Shown here piece after piece: positions 21,201-27,881 of a stretch of DNA of 64,000 bases. The notes beneath the pieces were generated by a model. That model saw only the letters and a program-made list of their open reading frames with translations, was not told where the DNA came from and did no database searches. A program made the translations under genes and the position numbers. Origin of the DNA: VRUE01 sp963716245 (lineage in GTDB: Bacteria > Actinomycetota > Thermoleophilia > Solirubrobacterales > 70-9). Positions within the stretch are counted from its first letter, which is position 1, and each line of letters starts with the position of its first letter. Location: contig OY970300.1 in assembly GCA_963716245.1 (NCBI GenBank), positions 2,294,001 to 2,358,000 on the forward strand, written 5' to 3'.

Positions 21201-22550
21201 GCCCGAGATGCCGAAGGAGGAGACGCCCGCCCTCCTGGGGCGATCGCCGCGCTTCCACTCCCTGGGCTCGGTCAAGAGCTCGATTTCGCCCGAGTCCCAG
21301 TCGACGTGGGGCGTCGGCTCGTCGACGTGCAGGGTCTTCGGCAGCGCTTCTTCTCTCAGCGCCATCACCATCTTGATCACGCCGCCGACTCCGGCCGCGG
21401 CGACCGTGTGGCCGACGTTGGACTTCAGCGAGCCGAGCTGGAGCGGCCCGTCCTCCCTTTCCTGGCCGTAGGTGGCGAGCAGGGCCTGGGCCTCGATCGG
21501 GTCGCCGAGCGGGGTGCCGGTCCCGTGACCCTCGACCGCGTCCACCTCCGACGCGGTCAACCCCGCGTTCGCCAGGGCCTGGCGGATCACCCGTTCCTGC
21601 GAGGGGCCGTTGGGGGCGATCAGGCCGTTGCTCGCGCCGTCCTGGTTGGTCGCCGAGCCCTTGATCAGGCCGAGGATGCGGCGATTCTTCGCCCTCGCCG
21701 TCGAGAGGCGCTCGAGCAGCAGGATCCCGCAACCCTCGCCCCAGGCCGTGCCGTCGGCGGCGCCTGCGAACGACTTCGGGCGCCCGTCGGGGGCGAGGCC
21801 GCGCTGGCGGCTCATCCCGATGAAGGTGCTGAGGCTGGAGTGCACGGTGACGCCGCCGGCCAGGGCGAGCTCGCACTCGTCGGCCCGCAGCGCCTGGGCC
21901 GCCAGATGCATCGCGACCAGCGAGGAGGAACAGGCGGTGTCGATCGTCACCGCCGGCCCCTCGAGGCCGAGGGTGTAGGCGACGCGGCCGGAGGCGACGC
22001 TGGTCGAGAGACCGGTGCCGAGCAGCGCTTCCATGCCGGGGACGACGGTGATGCCACCGGGCGAGTAGTCCGGCTGCGCCGTTCCGACGAAGACGCCGGT
22101 CTGCGTGCCGCGCATGCTGCCCGGATCGACGCCGGCGTCCTCGAGGGCCTCCCAGGCCCCTTCCAGCAAGAGGCGGTGCTGGGGGTCCATCGTCAGCGCC
22201 TCGCGCGGGCCGATGCCGAAGAAGGCGGCGTCGAATTCGGCCAGGTCGTGGAGGAAGCCGCCCCTGCGCACGTAGGTCGTGCCGACCCGCTCGGGGTCGG
22301 GGTCGAAGAACCGCTCCATGTCCCAGCCGCGATCGGTGGGCGAGTCGGTGATCGCGTCCGTGCCGGCGGAGACCATCTCCCACAGATCGCGCGGCGAGGC
22401 GACCCCGCCCGGGAAGCGACAGCCGATGCCGACGATCGCGATCGGTTCGCTGCGCTTCGCGAGCAGTTGCTTGTTCTGGCTGCGCAGGCGCTCGGCCTCC
22501 TTGACCGACGTACGCAGCGCCTCGACGACCTGCTCGCTGGAAACGCTCAC
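6228..22550 (-). CDS. PKS-C: three-module type I polyketide synthase with terminal thioesterase
   Basis: A 5440-residue protein that completes and releases the chain. Residues 1-34 form a coiled-coil docking domain (EQVVEALRTSVKEAERL). KS domains begin at about residues 35, 1741 and 3450. All three modules are KS-AT-DH-KR-ACP, with HAFH malonyl-type ATs, TACSSS ketosynthase sites and LDD-type (B-type) KRs. The last ACP (GMDSL) is followed by a thioesterase from about residue 5208, with Ser5289, Asp5316 and His5408. The GTG start at 22550 directly abuts the TAA of PKS-B, so translation is probably coupled. The three modules add three conjugated double bonds. The final product may leave by hydrolysis or by lactonisation on a hydroxyl made by modules outside the window. 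Confidence 0.95.
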   Translation of the reverse strand: MSVSSEQVVEALRTSVKEAERLRSQNKQLLAKRSEPIAIVGIGCRFPGGVASPRDLWEMVSAGTDAITDSPTDRGWDMERFFDPDPERVGTTYVRRGGFLHDLAEFDAAFFGIGPREALTMDPQHRLLLEGAWEALEDAGVDPGSMRGTQTGVFVGTAQPDYSPGGITVVPGMEALLGTGLSTSVASGRVAYTLGLEGPAVTIDTACSSSLVAMHLAAQALRADECELALAGGVTVHSSLSTFIGMSRQRGLAPDGRPKSFAGAADGTAWGEGCGILLLERLSTARAKNRRILGLIKGSATNQDGASNGLIAPNGPSQERVIRQALANAGLTASEVDAVEGHGTGTPLGDPIEAQALLATYGQEREDGPLQLGSLKSNVGHTVAAAGVGGVIKMVMALREEALPKTLHVDEPTPHVDWDSGEIELLTEPREWKRGDRPRRAGVSSFGISGTNAHLILEEAPEQPAGEAEETERPPLIPWAISAKTPEALAEYAGRLAAHVETEEPDPIDVAHTLLASRASLPHRAVVVGESEGELLAGLEALAQGRPAPGLAVAKVSHGKTAFLFSGQGSQRAEMGKGLYEAFPVYREAFEEACAVLEAELGKDVKAAVFAEVDSELSLALSRTDLTQASLFALEVALYRLLSSFGAKPDYLIGHSIGEIAAAQVAGVLSLEDAAKLVAARGSLMAALPEGGAMASVRGGEEVVEESIAPYGGALCIAAVNAPTSIVVSGDEDALSEWEQAQEREGRKTKRLDVSHAFHSQRIEPMLAEFERLVSTLELKAPEIPIVSNVSGEELTEEQATSPAYWASHARQAVRFAQGIAWLRERGVGRFLELGPDAVLSAIAAECIEEEGIALTATLRREQPEALCFGAALGALRASGGKADLSPLCSAGSLVELPTYPFQRERYWLIAGGSTDAASLGQSATEHPMLAASISLAREREQVFTGRLSTESHLWLADHVVAGTVVVPGTAFCEIALSAGAELGIERLEELVMEAPLLLGEADAVQLQLSVVAGEADPERFELAIHSRPEPGGEDEDELPWVRHASGTLVSDPEPLALGFDATAWPPPGAEPVEVDAFYDLTVAAGFEYGLAFQGLEAAWRLGGEVYGEISLAEEQRAEADRFGVHPALLDAALHPALVEAAGSGGGLRLPFSFAGVSLGAGRGAAQLRVRVRVEDERISLAAASPEGDPVCAISSLTMRPVEALALDGRRSPSADLFQRTWETVESAAGSEEADVEVHRLAAPEDLEPDAAAHRLCAEALAAIQAFLADEGSAERRLAFVGERGIALSDEESPDPAVSAAWGLIRCAQSEHPGRFTIVDSDGSEASEEALFRAIAGAEPEVVLRDGRAGVPRLAPAEETGSGAAPGLDPEGTVLVSGGLSGLGAIAARHLAEAHGVRRLLLAGRGGADTPGAEELIARLGELGAEATAVACDVSDREQVEALFDGIAAEHPLTAIVHCAGVLDDGTVESLDSERLSRVFAPKVDGAWNLHELSAGHELAAFVLYSSAAAAFGNPGQGNYAAANSFLDALAQRRRAEELPATSIAWGMWESGMAAGLSEAERARLGRSGLTLIDAERGTGLFDRALALGDPAPVAVPLDHAALRTLDGAGLLPPILAGLVPAARRRGKVAAGSLARRLAEVEEAEREAVVLREVREHVAAILGHSSADAVDPQANFKDLGFDSLGAVELRNRLSQATGVRLEATLVFDYPSSGAIASYLLRQVESGSGAAVAVRAARGVDEPIAIVGIGCRFPGGASSPERFWELLAEGRDGISEFPSDRGWDVERLYDPDPARTGKSYVREGGFIENVADFDPAFFGIGPREALAMDPQQRLLLETSWETLQDAGIDPLAVRGSSTGVYAGVMMADYAEAGAALSSAGLEGFGTGIAGSVASGRIAYALGLEGPAVTIDTACSSSLVAMHLAAQALRGGECELALAGGVTVLSTPIAFVEFSRQRVFAADARAKSFAASADGASWGEGCGIVALERLSDAKRNGRRILAVLRGSATNQDGASNGLTAPNGPSQERVIRQALANAGLKPGEVDAVEGHGTGTVLGDPIEAGALLATYGQERENGPLALGSLKSNFGHTQAAAGVGGVIKMVMALQEEALPPTLHVDEPTPHVDWDSGEVELLTERREWKRGDRPRRAGVSSFGISGTNAHLILEEAPVQPAPAGDEGEGTERPPLVAWALSAKTPEALREYAGRLAAHVERAEPDPLDVAHTLLASRASLPQRAVAVGADTEELLAGLDALAQGRPAPGLARAKVSHGKTAFLFSGQGAQRAGMGRELHDAFPVYREAFDEACAALESELGKDVKEAVFAEAGSELSQALSRTDLTQASLFALEVALFRLLASFGARPDYLIGHSIGEVSAAHVAGVLSLEDAAKLVAARGRLMAALPEGGAMASVRASEGEVEESLAAYEGRLCIAAVNAPASISVSGDEDALAEWEKAQEEAGRKVKRLDVSHAFHSHRIEPMLAEFEQLVSTLDLSAPEIPIVSNLSGEELTEEQATSPAYWADHARRAVRFAAGIARLRELGTSRFVELGPDAVLTAIAAECVEEREGIAFAAILRREQPEALCLGAALGALRASGGAVDLSSLCSGGSLVALPPYPFQRERYWLAGGGGSADATSLGQSATEHPMLTASISLAREREQVFTGRLSAESHPWLADHVVAGTVIVPGTAFCEIALRAGAELGAERLEELVMEAPLLLSGSEVVQLQLSVAAVEADAERFELAIHSRPEPREGEGDDAPWVRHASGTLLSEHEPLALDFDATAWPPPGAEPVDVDAFYDLTVGAGFEYGPAFQGLEAAWRLGGEVFGEISLAEMQAAEADRFGIHPALLDAALHPALVEAIGAEGSVRLPFSFSGVSLGAGRGAAQLRVRVRVEDERISLAAASATGEPVCAISALAMRPAETLALAARPSRSSDLFQRAWETIEIAAPSEAAAVEVHRLTPPEGLDPAAAAHRLGAETLAAIQAFLADESRAEQRLAFLSERAIGTGDEATDPAVAAAWGLVRSAQSEHPGRFVLVDGDDSEASEETLTGAVGGTEPEVVLREGRAAVPRLAPAAESADAPLELDPEGTVLISGGLSGLGAIAARHLVEAHGARHLLLAGRRGADSEGAEELIARLAELGAEASAVACDVSDRAEVEAMLDRVAAERPLTAIVHCAGVLDDGTVESLDPERLDRVLAPKVDGAWNLHELSAGLDLAAFVLYSSAAATLGSPGQGNYAAANSFLDALARRRHEEGLPATSIAWGMWESGMAAGLSDAERARLGRSGLTLIDAERGAELLDRALGLGDPAPVAVPLDRATLRTLDGAGLLPPVLSGLVPTARRRAKVAAGSLARRLAEVPEAEREALVLGEVREHAAAILGHPSPDAIDPQENFKDLGFDSLGAVELRNRLSEATGVRLEATLVFDHPNCAAIAAYLLRQVESGSGAAVVVRAAAGVDEPVAIVGIGCRFPGGVASPHGLWDLVAGGGDGVVDFPTDRGWDLERLYDPDPDRVGKTYVREGGFLENVADFDSAFFGIGPKEALAMDPQQRLLLETSWEALEGAGISPGGLRGSSTGVFAGLMLTDYAAGGVALSGAGLEGYGAGLAGSVASGRIAYALGLEGPAMTIDTACSSSLVAMHLAAQALRSGECDLALAGGATVMSTSGFFTEFSRQRVLSPDGRAKSFAASADGTAWGEGCGIVALERLSDAKANGRRILAVLRGSATNQDGASNGLTAPNGPSQERVIRQALANAGLTPAQVDAVEAHGTGTVLGDPIEAQALLATYGQERENGPLALGSLKSNFGHTQAAAGVGGVIKMVMALQEETLPPTLHVDEPTPHVDWDSGEVELLTEPREWKRGARPRRAGISSFGISGTNAHLILEEPPEQPAPQGEEAEADRPSPIAWALSAKTPEALREYAGRLAAHVERAESDPLDVAHTLLASRASLPQRAVVVGESEQELLAGLDALATGKPAPGLAQAKVSHGKTAFLLSGQGAQRPGMGSGLYEAFPVYREAFDGVCAALEAELGKPVKEAVFAEAGTELSQSLSRTDLTQASLFALEVALYELLASFGARPDYLIGHSIGEIAAAHLAGVLSLEDAAKLVAARGALMAALPEGGAMASIRATEGEVEESLAAYEGRLCIAAVNAPASISVSGEEDALSQWEAEQEEAGRKVKRLDVSHAFHSHRMEPMLEEFEQLVSTLDLNAPAIPIVSNLSGEELTDEQATSAAYWAAHVRRPVRFAEGVARLRELGTTRLLELGPDAVLTAIAAECIEDDDGVTLAPALRREQPEPTCLGAALGALRASGGAVDLSSLCAGGSLVELPSYAFQRERYWLEVDLAQGDPAAFGQSATEHPLLGSAVALADGRTHVVTGRISQSDPAWIADHEVMGTVILPGTALVELALRTGREIGAERLEELVIEAPLPVPEGAVQVQVTATRREEDPQRFELAIHSRVATDANEETEWTRHASGVLGTQGRAPTFEAQHSWPPDGAETVDTSAFYDVASEFGVDLGPAFQGVEQVWRRGEEIFAEVSLAEDQRAEADRCTIHPALLDAATQAALIASDSADFEQGARLPFAWTGVDVDPDTAATRLRIRVRAEGKALSIEAADPAGVPVCSVEGLHARPLDAAALRASASAESLFELAWTPISLPASSTSSELDVLRAPAVRSDGAAAAHELAVWALERIQQSLAEARADRRIAFLTEGAVALSKDESPDPAAAAIWGLVRSAQSEHPGRFILVDSDGRGASSSALDAVLSLEGEPQIALREGNPLVPRLARVGEGTEAEGPSFDPAGTVLVTGGLSGLGSIVARHLARAHHVTSLVLASRRGPEAPGAAELLADLAELGCEARAVACDVGDRGQVEGLLREIAADPPLTGVVHCAGVLDDRPVEALDAESLDRVLAPKADGAWNLHELTRDMELDAFVLYSSIASTLGTPGQGNYAAANSFLDALAARRGAEGLPATSVAWGLWAEETEMTAGFSDDQRTRLARIGLTAMAPDQGLELLDRALRSGRPLSVAIPLEARGLRRLARAELLPPILSGLVQLPARRSRAVPGSLVRRLEAVPEGEREQVVLEVVREHVALTLGHDSPDAVDVDRTLLELGMDSLGAVELRNRLVAVSGVQVPPTAAFEHPTTAALAAYLGTLLAESGDDGAGAQANGASPAAGLTLRSLFVAANGDGRTLDAARLLIDASRLRPSFENAEELGAPPQQIPISTQGAGPLVLCLPSFLAGSGPHQFARLGQALGGRRKVTALTLPGHRRGESLPATWEAAIEVLAPTALEAAGGEPFVLLGYSSGGAVARALVERLEGEGEAPAGLAMIDSYLPDEEGLAELFGTTMGQLLAIDHDALAIDDDQLIAMGAYLRLIGEWEPVPIAAPGLMLRASGGLATMLPASAELPDWQQPQATVEVSGDHFSLIADNADATAEAIDAWLSESLEPQPAGTSG
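12204..17330 (-). other. PKS module C2: KS-AT(malonyl)-DH-KR-ACP
   Basis: KS begins at about 17330, with TACSSS, EGHGTGT and NFGHT. AT: GHSIG and HAFH (15147-15158). DH: HVVAGTVIVP, YGPAFQG and HPALLDAA are all intact. KR: LDD and NYAAAN. The ACP has GFDSLGAVEL. Expected result: an unbranched alkene. Confidence 0.9.
17331..22550 (-). other. PKS module C1: docking-KS-AT(malonyl)-DH-KR-ACP
   Basis: KS begins at about 22448. AT: GHSIG and HAFH (20274-20285). DH: HVVAGTVVVP and HPALLDAA are intact, but the conserved YGPAFQG motif reads YGLAFQG (Pro to Leu codon at 19278-19280). KR: LDD. C1 and C2 are very similar in the AT and DH regions (shared SLGQSATEHPML and AREREQVFTGRLS), suggesting duplication within this gene. 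Expected result: an alkene if the DH tolerates the Leu. Confidence 0.88.
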
Positions 22551-25500
22551 TTAAACCTCCTCCGTAACGGGGGTGTCGAGGGTGCGGCGCACCAGCTCGT
22601 CGAGCCCCATCTCATCGATCTTGTCGTTGTCCTCGTCCTCCGCGGCCGCCCCGTCGGACCCCTCCGACGCGCTCCCGGACATGGCCAGCAGCATCTCCAG
22701 CACCCCCGAGTCCTTCATGCTCGCCAGCGGGATCGCCGCGATCCGCCTGCGGATCTCAGCCTCCTCCGGGTCGACCCCGCCGGCCCCGCCGGCATTTGGG
22801 TCGAGCTTCGAGAGCAGGTACCGCGCGACGGCCTCGGAGGTCGGGTGGTCGAAGACGAGCGTCGCCTCGAGCTGCAGGTCGCTGTCCTCGGCGAGCCGGT
22901 TGCGCAGTTCGACCGCGCCGAGCGAGTCGAAGCCGAGGTCGGTGAAGTTCGCGTCCGGGTCGATCGCCTCGATCGAACTGTGGCCGAGCACGTCGGCGAC
23001 GTGCTCGCGGACGACCGTCAGGACCATCTCCTCGCGCTCGTCCTCGGCGGTGCTCGCGAGGCGTTTCGGCAGCGAGCCGGCCGCGCCGCCGGAGCGGCGG
23101 CGGGCGGCCGGCGCTAGCTTCGACATCAGCGGCGGCAACAGCCCGGCGCCCGCGAGCTGGCGCAGCGCCGAGCGCTGGATCGGGACCGCGACCGCGCCGG
23201 CGCGGTCCTCGGCGAGGACGCGGTCGAGGATCTCGCAGCCGCGCTCGCTCTCGATCGGGATCACGCCGGTGCGGCTCACCCGGGCGCGGTCGGCATCGGC
23301 GAGGTCGGCTGCCATCCCCGTCTCCCAGATCCCCCAGGCGACGGACGTCGCGGTCAGCCCCCGCGCCCGTCGGTGCTCCGCCAGGGCGTCGAGGAAGGAG
23401 TTGGCCGCGGCGTAGTTCGCCTGCCCCGGGCTGCCGATCACGGCGGCCGCGGAGGAATAGAGGACGAACGCCTGGAGCGGCATCTCCGCGGTCAGCTCGT
23501 GCAGGTGCCAGGCCGCGTCCGCCTTGGGCGCGAGGACTGCGTCGAGGCGGTCGCGGTCGAGCCCGGTGACCGTGCCGTCGTCGAGCACCCCCGCGCAATG
23601 GACGACGGCGGCAAGCGGACGGTCGGCCGGGATCTCGGCCAGCACGCCTTCGAGCTGCCGGCGGTCGGAAACGTCGCAGGCGACAGCGGAGGCCTCGCAG
23701 CCCAGCTCGGCGAGCTCGGCGAGCAGTTCGGACGCCCCCGGGGTGTCGGCCCCGCGGCGGCCGGCGAGCAGCAGGTGGCGAGCGCCGTGGGCGGCGACCA
23801 GGTGCTTCGCCGCGAGTGCGCCGAGCCCACCCATGCCGCCGGTGACGAGGACGGTGCCCTCCAGGCCCAGCGGCCGAGGACCCTCCCCCTCCGCGGCCCC
23901 GGCCGCGGCCGGGGCCGGCACGAGCCGCGGCGCCGTGGCGACCCCTTCGCGCAGGGCGAGCTGCGGCTCCTGCGCCTGCGAGATCGCGGCGGCGAGGGCC
24001 CCCTCGGACGCCTCGCTCCCGTCGCTGTCGACGATCGTGAAGCGGCCCGGGTGCTCGACCTGCGCCGAGCGGACCAGGCCCCAGACCGCGGCGGCGGCGG
24101 GATCGGGCGAGTCCCCCGGCGCGGCCGCCGCGGCGCGCTCGGTGACGATCGCAAGCCGCGAGCCCTCGCCCTCGCCGCCGAGCCGCCGTTGCACGGCCTC
24201 CAGCACGGCGGCGGCGAGATCGTGGGTGCGGCCAGGCACGTCGTCGTCGTCGCCGGCCGGGACGCGATGGACCTCGACCGCGCCGTCGCCCGGCTCCGGC
24301 AGCGAGACGTCGATCCACTCGAGTTGGAAGAGGTCCTCGGCCGCGGCCCCGGCCGCGCTCCCCTGGAGGGCCGAGGGATCGACGTTGCGCACGGCGAGCT
24401 TCTCGATCCCGCAGACCGGGCGCCCGTGCTCGTCGGCCGCGTCGAGGGAGAGCTGGCGATCGTCGGAGCGGACCCGCAGGCGCAGACGCGAGGCGCCGCG
24501 GCCGGTGCCCAGGGCGACGCCCGAGAAGCTGAACGGCAGCCGCACGCCCTTGGCGGCGTCGGCGCCGACGAAGATCGGGTGCAGCGCCGAGTCGAACAGC
24601 GCCGGGTGGATGCCGAAGCGCTCGGCTTCGGAGGACTGCTCCTTGGCCAGCGCCGCCTCTGCGTAGACGTCCTCGCCCACTTTCCAGGCGGCCTCCATGC
24701 CCTGGAAGGCTGGGCCGTAGACGAAACCGACCTGCGCGGTGAAGTCGTAGAACGCATCGACGTCGAGCGGCTCCGCCCCCTCCGGCGGCCAGGTATTCGG
24801 ATCGAAGCCGATCGAGAGGGGCTCCGTCTCGGCGACCACGAACCCGGATGCGTGCCGTACCCACGGCTCGAGCTCCTCGTCCCCCGCCCCGGGCTCGCGG
24901 CGCGAGTGGATTTCGAGCGTGAAGCGGCCGGCGCTGCCCTCCACCGGGCGCAGGCTTAGCTGGACCTGTACGGCCGTCGACTCCTGGAGCAGCAGGGGCG
25001 ACTCCATCACCAGCTCCTCGATCCGCTCGGCCCCGAGCTCGGCGCCGGCCCGCATCGACATCTCGCAGAAGACGACGCCGGGGACGATCACCTCGCCGGC
25101 GATCACGTGGTCCGCCAGCCAGGGGTGGGTCGCCGTCGAGAGGCGCCCCGTGAACAGGTGCTCCCCGTCCCGCGCCGTCGCGATCGAGGCGACGGCGATC
25201 GGGTGCTCGATGGAGGTCTGGCCGAAGGCCGCGGGATCGCCGCCGTCGGCACCGAGCTCGATCCAGTAGCGCTCGCGCTGGAAGGCGTAGGTCGGCAGAT
25301 CGGTCAGCGCCCCGCCCGCGAGCGAGCCGAGGTCGACCTTCGCGCCCGAGGCGTGCAGGGCGCCGAGCGCGGCCACGAAGCTCACGGGCTCGGGGTCGTC
25401 CCTGCGCAGGGACGGCGCGAGGGCCACGTCCCTGGCGTCGGTCAGGCACTCGGCGGCGATCGCGGTCAGCGTCGCCTGCGGGCCGAGCTCCAGGAAGCGG

Positions 25501-27881
25501 GTCGCGCCCTGCTCGCCCAGGTGCTCGATCCCCGCGGCGAAGCGAACGGGCTGCCTGATCTGGGACGCCCAGTAGGCGGGCGAGGTGGCCTGCTCCGCGC
25601 TCAGCTCCTCGCCGCTCAGGTTGGAGACGATCGGAATCCGGGGCGGCTTCAGGTCCAGCCCGGAGACGACCTGCTCGAACTCGGCGAGCATCGGCTCCAT
25701 GCGGTGGGAGTGGAAGGCGTGGGACACGTCGAGGCGCTTGGTCTTGCGACCGGCCTCCTCCTCGGCCTGCTCCCACTCGGCGAGCGCGTCCTCGTCGCCG
25801 GAGACGACGATCGAGCCGGGCGCGTTGACCGCGGCCACGCCCAGCCGCCCTATATATGGAGCGAGGCTCTCCTCTACGACCTCCTCGGTGGCCCTGACCG
25901 AGGCCATCGCGCCGCCCTCGGGGAGGGCGGCCATCAGCGAGCCGCGGGCGGCGACCAGCCTTGCGGCGTCCTTCAGGTCGAGCACCCCGGCGACGTGGGC
26001 TGCCGATATCTCGCCGATCGAGTGGCCGATCAGGTAGTCGGGCCCGGCGCCGAAGGAGGCGAGCAGCTCGTAGAGCGCCACCTCCAGAGCGAAGAGCGAG
26101 GCCTGGGTCAGGTCGGTGCGACCGAGGCGCTCGGAGAGCTCGCTTCCCTCCTCGGCGAAGACCGCGTCCCTGACCGGTTGGCCCAGCTCGGCCTCCAGGG
26201 CGGCGCAGACCCCGTCGAACGCCTCGCGGTAGAGGGGGAAGGCCTCGTACAGCCCGCTGCCCATCCCGGCCCGCTGGGCGCCCTGGCCGGAGAAGAGAAA
26301 GGCGGTCCTGCCGTGGGTCGCCTTTGCCCGGGCGAGACCGGGGTGGTTCTTGCCCTGGGCCAGCGCGTCCAGCCCGGCGAGGAGCTCTTCGGTGCCGGTG
26401 CCGGCGACGACCGCCCTGTGGGGCAGCGAGGCGCGGGAGGCGAGCAGGGTGTGGGCGACGTCGAACGGGTCGGGCTCGCTCCGCTCGACGTGGGCGGCGA
26501 GCCGGCCCGCGTAGGCGGCGAGCGCCTCGGGGGTCTTGGCCGAGATCGCCCAGGGGATCGCGGGGGGAAGCTCTCGCTCCTCGCGCGCGGGGACCGGCTG
26601 CTCGGGCGGCTCCTCCAGGATCAGGTGCGCGTTGGTGCCCGAGATGCCGAAGGAGGAGACGCCGGCCCGCCTCGGCCTGTCTCCTCGCTTCCACTCGCGC
26701 TGCTCGGTCAGCAGCTCGATCTCCCCCGCCTCCCAATCCACATGCGGGGTCGGCTCGTCGACGTGCAGGGTCTTCGGCAGCGCTTCTTCCCGCAGCGCCA
26801 GCGCCATCTTGATCACGCCGCCGACTCCGGCGGCCGCCTGGGTGTGGCCGAAGTTGGACTTCAGGGATCCGAGGGCGAGCGGGCCGTTCTCCCTCTCCTG
26901 GCCGTAGGTGGCGAGCAGCGCCCCCGCCTCGATCGGATCGCCCAGGGTCGTGCCGGTGCCGTGGGCCTCGACCGCGTCGACATCTGAAGGCTCCAGCCCT
27001 GCGTTGGCCAGCGCCTGGCGGATCACCCGCTCCTGGGAGGGGCCGTTGGGGGCGGTCAGGCCGTTGCTCGCCCCGTCCTGGTTGGTCGCGGAGCCGCGGA
27101 CCACGGCGAGGATGCGGCGCCCGTTCGCCTGCGCGTCGGAGAGGCGCTCGAGCGCGACCAGGCCCATGCCCTCCGAGAAGCCGGTTCCGTCCGCGGCGGC
27201 GGCGAAGGACTTGCAGCGGCCGTCCGGCGCGAGGGCTCGCTGGCGGCTCATCCCGATGAAGGCCCCGGGCGTGGTCAGCACCGTCGCCCCGCCCGCGAGG
27301 GCCAGATCGCATTCACCCGAACGCAGCGCCTGCGCTGCCAGGTGCATCGCGACCAGCGAAGCGGAGCAGGCGGTGTCGACCGTCACCGCCGGCCCCTCGA
27401 GGCCGAGCGTGTAGGAGATGCGACCCGAGGCGACGCTGCTGAGCAGCCCGGTGCCGAAGTGGCCTTCGACCTCCGAGTTGCGCCCGACCGGCGTCACGTA
27501 GTCCTGGAAGGCGATCCCCGCGTAGACGCCGGTGCTGCTGCCGCGCAGGCTCGCCGGGTCGATCCCCGCGTCCTCCAGGACCTCCCAGGCTCCTTCGAGC
27601 AGCAGCCGGTGCTGCGGATCCATGATCAGCGCCTCGCGCGGGGCGACCGCGAAGAAGCCGGCGTCGAACTCCTCGGCGCCGGGGACGAAGCCGCCGTGGC
27701 GCACGTAGGTCCTGCCCTGCTGCTCGGGGTCGGGGTCGTAGAGGCGCTCGACGTCCCAGCCGCGGTCGGACGGGAACTCCGAGATGCCGTCGCCGCCGTC
27801 GACGAGCAGCCGCCAGAGGTCGTCGGGCGAGGCGACCCCGCCCGGGAAGCGGCAGGAGACGCCGACGATCGCGACCGGCTC
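22551..27881 (-). other. PKS module B2: KS-AT(malonyl)-DH-KR-ACP-docking
   Basis: KS begins at about 27881. Its active-site loop reads TACSAS where every other visible KS has TACSSS; the catalytic Cys is unchanged. AT: GHSIG and HAFH (25710-25721). DH: HVIAGEVIVP, with the Asp motif read as HPALFDSA. KR: LDD and NYAAAN. After the ACP come two helices (SMKDSGVLEMLLAM and GLDELVRRTLD) that form the C-terminal docking region for PKS-C. Expected result: an alkene. Confidence 0.89.
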